Both the position numbers and the translations under genes were made by a program. Below, piece after piece: positions 1 to 11,149 of a stretch of 25,791 bases of DNA. The stretch's first letter is position 1, and the number at the start of each line of letters is the position of its first letter. The notes beneath the pieces are model-generated. The model searched no databases, was not told the origin of the DNA, and worked only from the letters and a program-made list of their open reading frames with translations. Source of the DNA: Haplomitrium mnioides (lineage: Eukaryota; Marchantiophyta; Haplomitriopsida; Calobryales); assembly GCA_049999725.1 (NCBI GenBank), contig JBNGIS010009561.1, forward strand, positions 1 through 25,791, written 5' to 3'.

Positions 1-1120
1 ATATAAGGAGGAGGAGAAGAGAGGTTGAGCTTGAGTTGGGACTTGGTTTCCATTTGGAGATTTGAGAGTTGTGAGAGACCTTTGGAGAAGCGCTTAGAGG
101 AGCTCTTGGAGGAGCTACTTTGAAGACTCATTGGAGGGCAAACACTTGAGGGGTAGTCTTTCATAGAGTGAGGAGTGTGTTGAGAGTTAAAAGGGTGAGA
201 GCAAGAGTGATTTGTGTGAGAGCATTTGGAGTAAAGAGTGAGGATTTCCAAAATATTTTTGTGTTGAGTATTCTTTCTTTGTAGATTTTGTTGTGTATTG
301 ATGATTTCAGCCACACTTCAACCCACCTCTCATATTCAATGTGCACTCAACATCAAAGTCACATGAGGAGAAACCGACAAAGCCTTTAGCTTCACAGTAT
401 GACAATGGTCATTTTTTTAATCATCCAATGAGGCCGTTGAGCACCCTCTCCTTGATTTGATAAAATTCTCGTTCATGCTCTAAGGTTCAAACCCATTCCA
501 TTGGAGTGTACAATCGTTGATATAATGGTGTTACCAAATAAGCAAAGTCACTTATCAAAAACAAGTAATAGCTCATGAGATTGGTGAATCTCTTCAACTC
601 AATGTTGTTGTATGGCGGCGGTGAGCTATCAATCCTTCTTACAATCTCAGAAATTCTTGCCCACTTTTCCGTCACATCTTTGTTTGACATTCAACTCGAT
701 GAGGCCTAGTCACCATCTTCTTTTCCTCTCATTAATAAGGTCTCGGCAATGTAACCAAAAATGTGAAGCTATAGGTTTCGCCAGTTTCTCCTCATGTGAC
801 TTTGATGTTGAGTGCACATTGAATATGAGAGGTGGATGGAAGTGTAGTTGCAATCGTCAAACACAACAAATTCTACAAAGTCTACCAAACGTAAATACTC
901 AATAACGTAAATACCCAATATATTTTGTACCTCTTCAAGTGCTTTCCTTCCAATAAGTCTTTAAAGTTACTCCTCCAAGAGTTCCTCCAAGCACTTCTCC
1001 AAAGGTTTCTCACAACTCTCAAGTCTCAAGCCACAAATGAAAACAAGTCCTAACTCAAGCTCACAATTAAAACCAATTCTAAAACTCTAGTCCTCTCCTC
1101 TCTTCTCCTCCTACTTATAT
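1..1120. repeat. Long imperfect inverted repeat (foldback), arms about 1-396 and 755-1120
   Basis: Seen directly: the reverse complement of 755-1120 matches 1-396 over most of its length. The best block is a perfect 52-base match, 323-374 against 784-835. Further out, 59-140 pairs with about 945-1020, and the outer tips both read as a TATA-like ATATAAG followed by GGAGGAGAAGAGAGG on the arm strand. Two indels separate the arms: about 35 bases extra in the right arm near 1050-1090 and about 75 bases extra in the left arm near 165-240. The left arm may continue beyond the window. The loop of about 360 bases carries a gypsy RT fragment. Inference: this is either two LTRs (with leader) in opposite orientation or a foldback element. 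No clean termini or target duplication can be judged. Confidence 0.8.
426..690 (-). pseudogene. Ty3/gypsy RT C-terminal / RNase H junction fragment
   Basis: The - strand reads ELKRF(T)NLMSYY..FISDFAYLV.PLY, then MEWV, a TGA stop, and EREFYQIKERV. This has the layout of the thumb-to-RNase H junction of gypsy-type pol, where LK.FLGL..YYR.FI..FA....PL is followed by F.W..E...AF..LK. About 85 residues survive and no catalytic motif lies inside. It sits in the loop of the flanking inverted repeat, and no other pol domain adjoins it. The call rests on motif spacing only, so a caulimovirid-like RT is an alternative. Confidence 0.5.
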
Positions 1121-2793
1121 ACTAGTCTAGATAATTACTAGGAGTAAAATTAAATAATCTATCACTATAGTTAAAGAATCCATGGTGATTATCTCTCTAA
1201 TTTATAAATCCTAAAAGTGCTCCTCAAGTATCTTCACTTTTTGTTTTTTTCTTCAAGAAGAAGCTTCTCATTTGGAGCTTCTCTTGACAAAGAATATCTA
1301 CAATTGATCCCATTCTTTTATGCCTTGTATTTGTCCATACAAACAATTCTTAAGATGACACTTCAAGATTCTCTCAAGGAATAAGTCAAACAACAAATTG
1401 ACTTTTCTTGATTTTTCTCCTCTTTAGTCTATACTAGAAGAATCTTTATAAAGTCCTTAATACTTATTCAATTTGTCTGTACTATAACTTGTTGGAAAGC
1501 TTGTCAAGAAAGCTTTGTACTTAAATTCTAGTATTTGTATTTTATAATTCTTATATAGTCTCTGTTTTGACTTTTCTGCATACCTCTTTTGTAACTTTGA
1601 CCAGTTATAACTTTTGGTTTACAAGAGCCTTTTCACTTTTATAAAGCTCTACTAGTTACTTAAGCAATAGTATATTTCTCTATAAAATATCAACTTCTAA
1701 AAGTTTCTAGCAAGAGCAAAATTTACTCTATACTCAATTCTACACATATTGAAGAAACCCGATCAAATCTAAGTTTCTTCTAACAACCTCTAAGTCTTCT
1801 CCATACTTCATCACAAAGAATTCCATTAATGAAAGTGTTCTAATCTCACTAAAATTCTTTCAAACCATCTCATGCCTTCACAACTCGTAAAGGAAAAAAA
1901 AAGATCTAGGGTCGAAGAAGCCCTAGAAGATCAAGACCAAGCCTCAACCTTGGTATCCTACCCTCTTGTCTCTCTACTCCACTGTTAGAAAGCCAAAGAG
2001 TGGAAGTGGAGATAGCAAAATGACACTATGGTCCCTACCGCTAAAGAAAGGACCAAAGAACAAGACCAAGACTTATAGTACTATGTTGACGGACTCACTG
2101 TGGTGTATTATCAAGTCTAAGGGGAGTCCAACGCACAACACTTGAAAAGCTTGGTAAAACCAATAAGTTTAACTTTAGCAATTGTTGACATTCCTTACAT
2201 GTGCAACCTAAAGGAATGTAGGCATAACAACTCTAAGCCCTTAAAAAAGGATGATATTTTTGATATGATCTCTTCTTTTGCGGCCGCATGTACTTTACAT
2301 TTTTGTTCTTTTGTAATTATTCATTCCTCACAATAATTTGGCATCGTCTAAGGTGCGTTTTTGGAAATTTGTTGTGTCACCAACCATAACATCATATAAG
2401 TTTTGTCTTGATTTTTTAATGTTTTAGTTTATCTTTCTTCCACTTCTTTTAGTTTCTCTGCAATCTCTTATTTCTTTGTTTTGATGAATGCAAAGACAAA
2501 ACCATCATCTTTTATTGGAAAGGTCCTTGAATTTCTCATGCCTACGAGTAGTGGACTACAGATTACAGGATAAAAGAGGGCAAGTAGAGCATAAAGCTAT
2601 TCAACTTACAATCTAATGATGCAAGCGGTCGCCCTCACCAAATAATGCTAAGCATTTTTAGTTTTCCAACAGTCTTTACAAAACTAAAACATCCAAGAGA
2701 TGATGTTGATGTGAATGTGTACCAAAACCTTAGGCTTTGTACAACTGTTTTGTTGACCATTTGTCTTCACATCAAGATTGGGTATAAGATCTT
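1121..2793. other. No recognised gene; AT-rich intergenic DNA
   Basis: I see no coding frame with family motifs on either strand. The stretch is AT-rich with scattered short direct repeats of CTTCAAGA and TTCTC types. It probably contains old transposon or LTR sequence, but I could not match it to the elements elsewhere in the window. Confidence 0.5.
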
Positions 2794-3129
2794 TACTCTA
2801 GATTAGGCACATGCTTTGTCTATGCTCTCAAGTTGATGTGGAATTGTATTGTTGTGGAATATGATAAACGTCAGTCTATCTATATTCCTCAAAGAGTTTT
2901 GACCATGGTTTTGTTTCCATATGATGTCACTAAATCCCTGATTGTCTACACGTACCATAAGGAGCAAGTTCCTCCTAGTACTACTGGTGTTTTTGGTGTA
3001 ATTTTTGGGATAGGAAAGCTCTAGTAGGATTCTCTTGTAGTTGGAGATGTCCAAGCTTCTCATTTTGTTGATTTGGACGAGGCTATTTCTTCTAAAGAGG
3101 ACAAGAATGAGGCTGAAGTTGCAGACTGA
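2794..3129 (+). pseudogene. Coding-like remnant, unknown protein
   Basis: One + frame reads through about 110 codons from about 2794 to a TGA at 3127-3129, broken only by two adjacent TAG codons at about 3022-3027. The translation looks protein-like rather than random: MWNCIVVEYDK, VLTMVLFPYDVTKSLIVY, PPSTTGVFGVIFGIGKL, then after the stops SHFVDLDEAISSKEDKNE with an acidic end. TAGTAG would arise from CAGCAG by two C-to-T changes. I do not recognise the family. It may be part of a retrotransposon gag or pol, or a host gene fragment. No start codon or promoter is evident. Confidence 0.35.
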
Positions 3130-4098
3130 TTTTATTTTGTACATAAGAAAGTATTTGTTTTTAAAACAATATCTTATGTTTGACCTTTTTTTATTTTGGT
3201 AAAATATCTTTGATTCTTGTAACATTTAAAATAAAAGTTTTTAGGTACTTTCCTAACGACCTCTTTTGTTTGAAAATTTATTTTTGAATCAAACTTTTTG
3301 GTTTTTGTAAAAGTAAGCAATGAAGCCTATGTTGCCATAAAAGTTTCCTTCGATTGATTTGTATTTTTGTACAAGTTTTCTTCAATCATGAGTTTTTTGG
3401 TTTTTTGATTAATTGAGTATTTCATTTATTACAACCTTGAATTACGATATAGTTCTATATGTGAGTTGTTTTTGTGATTTTATTATGGATGTCCAATTTT
3501 TTGAGTTACTATTGATTGATTGCATGCATGCATAGAAATGTCGAATTGATTTTGATGAAAGACATAATTGTTTTGTGATGTGCAAGCTTGCCTCTTTTAT
3601 TTATTTATTTATTTATTTTGTAAGCAAATAGAAGTTCAAAATATCTCTTTCCTGATTAGAGATTTTTGTGTCAATGGTTGCTGCAACATTGTCTTTTTTC
3701 TGGATTTGCTCTTCGTAAAGGTTCTAAGAATTTTGTATCCTAAAGGTTTTTTGAAAGTTATAAGAGAACATTAAAATATGACTATTTAACTTTGTCATGT
3801 TTTTTTCAATATTCACATTTGTGTACTTATCGTACTATAATATAATAGCTTTATTTTTAAAAAAAATTTACCAAATATTGAACACTAGTTTTTTTTCCCA
3901 AAATACATATCGTATCTAAAACAACCAAATTTTAGTTTGAGGAATTTGTTTTTATGAAAACGTTTGTAGCCATTAAAAAAACACAATTTTGGGAGCAAAA
4001 ATTTTGAAAAAAAAATTCACCACAAAATACAATGGGAACTTAGTAGCGGTTACTAGTTCAAAGTAGCATTTGTTGTTCACTTCAAAGATCCCCAACAC
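3130..4098. other. No recognised gene; very AT-rich spacer
   Basis: The stretch is rich in T and A runs, with a purine-pyrimidine alternation GCATGCATGCAT near 3522-3534 and a TTTA microsatellite at 3595-3619. No frame shows recognisable protein motifs. Such composition fits matrix-attachment-like or degraded transposon DNA, but nothing specific can be supported. Confidence 0.5.
3595..3619. repeat. (TTTA)n microsatellite
   Basis: Five uninterrupted TTTA units followed by TTTT, in an AT-rich spacer. Confidence 0.9.
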
Positions 4099-4737
4099 AT
4101 GAAAAATAAATTGAAAAAGGTTAAGGTTTATGGATTTCCAAAAGTCTACGACTTGACAGTTGATATCGGAGGTCCTCAAGCAAACATTTTATTTGAAGAA
4201 TTGTTAATAGCATTTTTCTTAGTCAAAATGTGCGCTTCAACGATTTGCAAAAGATCATATGCAAAAACGTGTAATGCCTACAACTTATTCCTGGAACGCT
4301 AAAGTTTGGGACAATATGGGTGCTTCAAGAGTCAATGTTGAAATTGCACGGTGTATAACTCAATGAGTGTCTATTGATGGAGTATCAAGAGTGAATATCA
4401 TGATCAAGAAAATGATGAATGATTTGGAAGTCCAAGGACTTAAGCCCACTTGTAAAATTCTTTGAATGGCAAATGAGACACAAGTAACTCCAATAGAGAT
4501 GTTGAAAGAAGTTTCAACAATAATTGACGGAGTGACTTTTTGTTTGGATTATGTGTTAATTAGGCCATCGATCACAAGTTCTTATCCGTTGTTATTGGGA
4601 ATACCTTGTTTGTATAAATTTGGAATGGAAACAGACTAGAAGAATAAGAAAATGATGTTTGGAAATAGTCTGCAAATTACTTTGCCTCTAACTAAGGAGG
4701 TATATCAAGGAGAGATGCCTAAAGAGATGTCCATTTA
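4099..4737 (+). pseudogene. Gypsy aspartic protease region (broken)
   Basis: The first part (4099-4300) reads VYDLTVDIGGPQANILFEELL, a segment found just upstream of the protease in some plant gypsy polyproteins. After a frame change near 4300, a frame from about 4365 reads SIDGVSRVNIMIKK, then after a stop MANETQVTPIEMLKEV, IDGVTFCLDYVLI and YPLLLGIPCLYKFGMETD. This is the order of a retropepsin: active-site loop, flap region, and a YP.LLG.P.L second strand. The active site is D-G-V where this family type usually has D-G-G, so it is probably dead. Several in-frame stops follow. The family call is from remembered motif order. Confidence 0.6.
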
Positions 4738-5127
4738 AACATTTGAAAGGTCTTTAGAAGTTGAGATACAGAACAAAAGATAATTAATGGTTTTCAATGG
4801 TCTCAAGAAGACGGCATTGAAGAAATTCAAGGAGGGCCTACGCTTGAGTCTAGAGAGGAGGAACATCCAAAAGAAGAATGAAGTTTCAATATTTAGCATC
4901 CAAATGATACTATGATTGATGATCTACCTTCAAAAGCAGATGATACATTTGAAGAGCCAAGTGTGATAATGATTTTCCTAACACCTCTTTCAGAACTAAC
5001 AACTGTTTGAGAAGGATTTTGAAAATAAGATGAAATTTAGATAGTAAATATCGAAATAGAAGTACATCCAAAATTCCAAAAATATCTATAGAAATGACTA
5101 GAATATTTTGGAAGCTTCCAAGGAACT

Positions 5128-5760
5128 TTTGTTGAAATTTCTGAGATATCTTTGTATGGAGTTACAAATATTTGAAAGGAGTTGCACTTGAGACTTGTAA
5201 ATATCAAATTCATCTACAAGAAGATGTTCCAATTTGGCATAGGCAATATTGGCTAAATCCAAATTTTCCCTTAAAAAAAAGGAATAGATTCAAATTTTTT
5301 GAATATAGATTTTATTTTTCTAGTGGAAAATTTACAATATGTTTCTCTCATTGTCATTGTTCCGAAGAAGGAAGGAAAAATCCGAGTCTACATGGATTTT
5401 TGAAAATTAAACAAGGAAACAAAAAAAGATTTTCATCCAATGTCATTCGTTGACAGTATCTTGGATGTAGTGGTTGGAAAAGAATGTTAAATTTTCATGG
5501 ATGGGTTCAATGGATACAATCATATATGTATACATCCCAATTATCAAGTGAAGACAAATTTTTCCACACATTGGGGAACTTGTGCCTACAAGTTTATGCC
5601 TTTTTTCTATGTAGTTCTTCTACAGCATTGACTAGATTAATGACTACAATATTCAAGGAATATCTTAGATTTTTCATGGAAGTATATTTGGACGATTTCT
5701 ATAAACATTTTACTATCACCATTCACTTGAATTTTTTATGAAAATGCTTTGAGAACTGTC
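5128..5760 (+). pseudogene. Gypsy reverse transcriptase (broken)
   Basis: RT motifs appear in order across at least three frames: a WSYK.LKG-like opening near 5155; PKKEGKIRVYMDF at about 5361-5399; KLNKETKKDFHPMSFVDSILD; a GKEC...FMDGFNGYNHIY block near 5470-5530; T.TRLMTTIFKEYLR near 5620; and the catalytic box EVYLDDF at about 5678-5700. The expected Arg after DF is TGA, consistent with CGA to TGA. The YLDD box itself is intact. Frameshifts occur near 5300 and 5540. Weak thumb and RNase H traces run on to about 6040. Confidence 0.75.
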
Positions 5761-6204
5761 AAAAAAAAAAATTTGCCAGCATTCACATAAATGCTTTTTA
5801 AAAATGTGAGAAGGTACTTTTTTTAGACATAAAATTTCTTAGGAAGAAATTGTGTTTGATTTGGCAAAGGTAAAAGTAATTGTGCATTTGCTAGTTTTGA
5901 TAAGTTTGAAAGCAGTTCATAGATTCATTTGATGTGTTGCTTGTTACCAAAGGATGACTATTGATGACTATTTGGCATACTTAGTGTGAGCACCAAACAT
6001 CACTAATGAAGGATTTAAATCACTTTATTAGTCACATATTTTGCTTCACAAATTTATTCAAATATTTGTTGGAATTTGCTTTGAGCTAAAGTTTGATAAT
6101 ATCACTAGGACATGACTCATAATATTGTTGAATACATGGCAAAAGCACACCAAAAGAAAAGTAGAGTTCATCAAAACAAAGATCACTAGATATTTCAAAC
6201 AATC

Positions 6205-7276
6205 ATGGAGCAAGAACCTAGTAATTTGGTTTGCCCCATTCATCCTAGACCAATTAAAGGCACATGGTCTATGCAACAAAAAAGAACTTTAGATCTTAAG
6301 AAAGGAGAAGAGGGTAATGTCAGAAGAAACAATATGGACCAATGGGGCTCTAGGCTAGGCCGGTCAGAACCCTTGGAGTTTGCCTTCAATAGATACGATG
6401 GCAAGAGAAGAAATAATTCAAAGTGCTTAAGAGGCACCCTATCCAATGCAGCAAAAGAGGGCTCACATGGAAAACAAAGACATGTGGGTCCTAAAGGCTC
6501 AACTAACATAAGTGTTTTTACCTAGAGTAGAAGGATCCTCAGCGTATCCAATTGTTTGTAGAAAGCTTGGGGAGACGCAGGAAGTGGAAATGATTGACAT
6601 GGCTCCAAAAAAAGATCATGGTGACAATTGGGAAGAAATGCTAGACAAGCTTGATGAAAGTCAAGAAGCATTGATAAAGGCTGCATAGGGGATGGAAAAG
6701 TTTGGACCTCTAATGACAAAAGAAAAGGAAGGCCTTAATGAGGAGGAGGAAGTCGATGTGGTGAACATCATCAACAAATAGATTGAAGAACTCATCAATG
6801 AGGAAGTCCATCAAATTTAGAAGGAAAAAGAAGGAGGGTTTGTGAAAAATCAAGGGGTCTTCAAGGAGAATCTGATATCAATTGAGAAGGGAAGAGAAGA
6901 AGAGGAACATGTTTTGAAAGAGAAGGTGGCGGAAAACCTGGTATTGAGCAATTCATTCGACACTCCACTTCCAATTCTATACAAAGGAAAGAGAACCATG
7001 AAAGAGCATGAAACGAAATCGGATAATGACAACTAGGAGGGACTATATCATCAATTGCAAAGAAGGATTAAGGTAACGGAAAGCCGACTGGAAAATGCAG
7101 TATTCCAAGAGTGTTCCAACAGCAAGATGCTTTGGAAAGCACTTACCTTAGCCCAACAACAGGAAGCAAAAGTGGCACAAGAAATCACCCAAGTGGTTGA
7201 ATTGAATTGCTTTGATGGAGATTGTATAGGACCAAAGGGAACAAGCCCTCAAAGTAGTAAAGAACAAGGCAGCTAG
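6205..7276 (+). pseudogene. Charged coding-like remnant, unknown protein
   Basis: One frame is open from 6205 (ATG) to 6525. A second + frame then carries on from about 6512 to 7276, so a single frameshift near 6510 links them. The translation is strongly charged: basic in the first 100 codons, then acidic and coiled-coil-like (WEEMLDKLDESQEALIKAA, GLNEEEEVDVVN, KGREEEEHVLKEKVAENL). In the second frame the stops at about 6686, 6779, 6818 and 7034 are all TAG, each one C-to-T change from CAG. I recognise no family; a retrotransposon gag or accessory frame, or a captured host gene, are both possible. It directly follows the gypsy RT trace, but no integrase motif is seen. Confidence 0.35.
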
Positions 7277-10124
7277 GCAAGGTTGGGTCTCAAACAATAG
7301 ACTAAAGGTCATCACATCCAATCCAGGCCATTGCTCAAGGTGAAGATCTGAAATCCAAAATCATCAATCATAACAAAGAGAGAGGGAGTATGAGAAAGGA
7401 GAGTGAAAACCGCTCTGACCTCTATATTTTGCGGGAATCAATAGGATTCTTGAGTGTTGTAAGAGATTAAAGAAAGCGCACCATTGCTAGAACTCAAAGA
7501 GAAAAGATCGAATGCAAAGAAAGAATTAAAAAGTTTTTGAAATAGACTTCCAAAGTTCTTTATCGGACGGATGTTGAGCTTTGATGAATTGTGGAAGTTA
7601 ATTGCAAAAGACAAGAATTAAGGTCTAAAGATTGAGATAGTAAGGAATCTAAAAATTAGTGAGGCTTAATTAGTTCCATAGGAGTGATGGTCAAGCTTTT
7701 AGGTGGTAAGCATGTTGAGCAGTGGAACAGTGCATTCTGATTTGATTATTGATTGGAGGAAAAGTCTCAATGATGTCAGTAGAATTGTTGCGTAGCACGA
7801 TAGTCAACTTGTCAAAAAATATAGAGGTCAACAAGATTGTCCAACTTCCTTGTTGAAAATATTGTTAGACAACATTGGAAGGGTTTTTGAAAGGGCATGA
7901 TGTTTTTCTTTTAATATGCAAAAAGCTTTCTTCATCTAAAATTGAGAGTTTGAAATCTGATTTGGAGAGCATCTAGTGTTATTATTGCTCAACAGTGAAG
8001 GTTTTGTTGAGGAAAGTTTTTCCACTTATATAAAGCGTTTCTTCTCTTAGTGAAAGCACTTGGAAAGAGGGATAAAATTGTGTGTTTTGGAATTCTCCCT
8101 CTCATTAAACTTAGTCTGATGCTTGGTTAGGAAAAGCTCTAACAAAGAAATAGTATGTGTTTGCAAGGCTTGGGGGTTTCTCTACTAATTGATTCAATAC
8201 TTGCAAGAATTTCTCCCCTAGAAAGCATTTGGTTGTTATTTGGATCCTATATGCAATAGAAGAAAACGAAGAATAGAGCTAGAAATACTAGAATGCAAAG
8301 ATGGCCTACCCTACTCGAGCCCTATGGGCAATTTCTACCAATCCACAACTCCTTCCTTAAAGTGACTCTTCATCATAGGTTGACGAAGAGCAAACCTTGC
8401 TTAACTTTTACCCCTAAAGACATTGGGAAGCCCCTCTAGACCTCCAATATTCTTTTCACTTCACACGTGCGTCATGGTCTCATCTAACAACTTCTTTCGC
8501 CTCTCATTGAATTTTGCAAGCTACTCTCAAGATGCTCACTAATCTTCATAAGTGTCAACCTATTGTACATGCTTCTCCAATCACTCGTGCAGACCTGCAT
8601 TCTATAGGCAGATAGTACTGTGCGATAGGTAACATTGGTCAAGTGAAAGCCCAATGTCATGATTTTCTTGGAAATTTTATCAAGTCCTCATCTATTTATT
8701 GTTGTATGTTATTGAATAAGAGCAAGTTGACCTCTGTGCAAGTGGCATTGATACCATCATTAATCCTCCTCTATGATGCTTACATTGTCGCTTTCCTCCA
8801 TAGATTTGACTAAATATCTCACTCAATTAGAGTCATTGCCCCGCATAAATTCTAATCAAACTCACATGCTATCCTCTTAGTTGATATTGATCCTATACCA
8901 CCTATGTGAAGTAATCAAGACATGAGTGAATCACAACAAAATGAGGTATTGGAAGCGATTGCCAAAGGAGACCTTGGATCTTCTTTCAAAAACTAGTTAG
9001 AGTCAATGCACGTTCCGAATTTCCCCAACTCTAGAGCAAGGCTCATCACAAGATAAGCATGTAGCGTTCAAATAATATCAGCATGTTCTGAAAAAAAACA
9101 TAAGTAGTATTAGTCAAGATTAGTGCTGACTCACACATCTATTAATTAGTTTTTCAATTATTTGTGTTGTGAGTATCTTGAAAGAGATTCATATACTTCT
9201 GAATTAATATACTTGATGTGACAAAATGAAATCAAATTTTCATTCAATTATGAGAGAAATGGTGGAAATTTGTCTCTATGAATGAAAACCATATGTATGA
9301 AAGCTTTAAATTGGAAGGTAATTAGCTTAGTTTACATGAAAATTGTCTCAATATAGAAGACAATGGAACAAAAATATAGATTCATATCATTAAAAAAATT
9401 TGAATAGTATGTTGGATAAAAAGTGTCCAAACAACTAGAAACTCATTTTGATCCAAAAGTTCCACTCATCTGATTCTATTAAAAGCTAGATTACCATAGA
9501 CTCGCCTCTATCCTTAAACTTCTGATTCTCTTAGAAACCTTGACTTTCAAAATCCGAATCTAACAATTTGAATACATGGTGTCTAATTTTTGTTTCAATA
9601 AATGTCATTTGATATCCGACGTTTGACCGAAAGCTTTACCATCACTTCCAAAAGTCATTGGTTGACTAGAAGATTAACTGCCATGTCGAATCTTTTGTAC
9701 TTACTACATGCCTCTCATACCTCTCCAAAAGGTCAATTATCCAAATTAGTATAAGACAAAGATCATCCAAAGGTAGTACCATCCAACGCTGCCAACTTTA
9801 TGTGATAGTAGACTCTTCTCATCATCTGAAGATAGAAGCATACTAGTGTCCAATGATAGACCTAGTATTGTATTCAAATAAAAAAATCATATATCAAAAG
9901 TGGACCTATCCTTGTAGTGGCTGGTACAATCTTGCTATGTCTTAAAAAATCCAATATGCATAGTTTAGTTCACGAGAATGCACTTATTGTGCCACTTGGA
10001 TCATTCTATGGTATGAGATTGTGATGGAATAAGTAACAAACTAGTTGATTATTGCTCTTAGAGTTCTATATGTTTTGTGGTTGGTAGTATTTTTATGAGA
10101 TCTATATTGACAAAAGATCCTTCT
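7277..10124. other. No recognised gene; degraded intergenic DNA
   Basis: All frames are closed at short intervals. The first 300 bases may still belong to the charged remnant upstream, but no motif supports it. I found no RT, integrase, transposase or RNA gene signature. Part of 9600-10120 may be old retroelement sequence, without a definable domain. Confidence 0.5.
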
Positions 10125-10617
10125 ATTAGTACATTGTATCCTTTGGAACCACAAATAGTGCCCACCTATTCCCTATCTAATTGGAGATTAGTCATACCAA
10201 TCCAATGTGAAGGTAGGTATACATAAGTTGTAAAAGAGCTCAAAGACCAAATCCAAATGAGCAAGAACTCATAGTGAACTCTAATAGAGTTCTTCAACCA
10301 AAAGAAACTCAAGGTCTAAGCTAAAACCAAGAGTGCAAGCAAAAGCCAAGCAACCAATGAACCCAAGTGATTCGAGAGGAATTCCATAATGAGGATTTAG
10401 GCTAAAAAAACCTTCTATTTATACAAGAGAAGAGGGTGTCATCTCTCTTTCTTCACTTACAAATCACCTCTAGTTTCAACCCTAAAAATAACTTTCTATC
10501 AAAAGTGACTTCAAAGGAAAGTCATCTTATCTCAACCCTAAAAGTAACTCTCTATCACTTCTTTCACTCCTCTCTATTTTCTTGTAAATAGCACAACCTT
10601 ATGCTTGTACTATTACA
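10125..10617 (-). repeat. Candidate 3' LTR of the chromovirus
   Basis: Reading the - strand after the chromodomain, a purine-rich AGAAGGCAGAGA at about 10621-10633 is followed by TGTAATAG, which would start an LTR at 10617. A TATA box (TATAAATA) lies near 10411-10425, about 200 bases in. Inside is a direct duplication with a 56-base period (copies of TCAACCCTAAAAxTAAC at about 10476 and 10532 on the + strand). The other end is uncertain because the 5' LTR needed for comparison is absent, so 10125 is only an estimate. Confidence 0.5.
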
Positions 10618-10664
10618 TAATCTCTGCCTTCTAGTTGATGACGTCCTTATCATTACTACAACTT

Positions 10665-10830
10665 TAAAATATTTAGCCTCTTCTGCATTCTCAAGATTTG
10701 AAGAAGGTTCCCAAGTAGCATCATGAAGTGGATAGCCTTTCTACAAAACCTTGTATTGAACATATGAATGACGTCGTCGTTTGATAACTCGTTTAGCCAA
10801 AATGTAGTCCACCTCAAATTCTTTATAATC
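10665..10830 (-). pseudogene. Chromodomain at the C terminus of chromoviral pol
   Basis: The - strand reads EFEVDYILAKRV, a basic stretch KRRRHSYVQYKVL, a TAG stop at the position of the invariant Trp, then KGYPLHDATWEPSSNLENAEE. This follows the chromodomain plan: (E)VE.IL..R....R....YLVKW.GY....TWEP..NL. In plant chromoviruses this domain reads histone marks and directs integration into heterochromatin. The Trp stop is TAG, one G-to-A change from TGG, and the frame is otherwise unbroken through the domain. Low divergence of the core residues makes this one of the clearest calls in the element. Confidence 0.8.
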
Positions 10831-11149
10831 ATCAAGAACAATAGCTTGAGGAGGAATTTGTATACGGTTTGAAAAACAAAAAGGACTGAAAGAAAAAGGT
10901 ATAAGTTTTAGAGATTTGGAATACATAATAAATCTTCATATAAAGAAGAAGAACAAGTTTGTATGCAATGGGAGAAATAGCGTGAGAAATCGAGAAAGGA
11001 CCAATCCAAGTTGGAAATAACTTACGAACTTAAGTGTCTAAAGACAAAGGAAGATCATGAGTAGAAAGCATAACTTTGTCACCTAAAACAGAAGAGAAAT
11101 CATGACAATATTTATCAGCATATTGTTTTTGCCAATTTTGATCAATAAG

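Larger units (their letters stand above)
4099..6040 (+). mobile_element. Decayed Ty3/gypsy retrotransposon, non-chromovirus type
   Basis: Domain order on the + strand is a pre-protease segment, a retropepsin-like region, a linker, then reverse transcriptase and traces of the region after it. Both the protease style (IDG.S.VNIM instead of DTG/DSG) and the RT opening (WSYK.LKG) resemble plant gypsy families outside the chromoviruses. The element is broken by many stops and several frameshifts, so it is older than the copia elements. No LTR, primer binding site, integrase or gag could be identified, so both ends are arbitrary. It is the only clear retrotransposon body on the + strand. Confidence 0.7.

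Noticed and set aside
487-690. Frame in the loop of the inverted repeat as a new gene
   Set aside because: Its motif order fits the gypsy RT thumb to RNase H junction better than an independent gene.
2803-3225. 140-codon - strand open frame
   Set aside because: Lies antisense to the more protein-like + frame at 2794-3129 and has no recognisable domain.
6240-6509. 89-codon - strand open frame
   Set aside because: Antisense shadow of the charged + strand remnant, without motifs.
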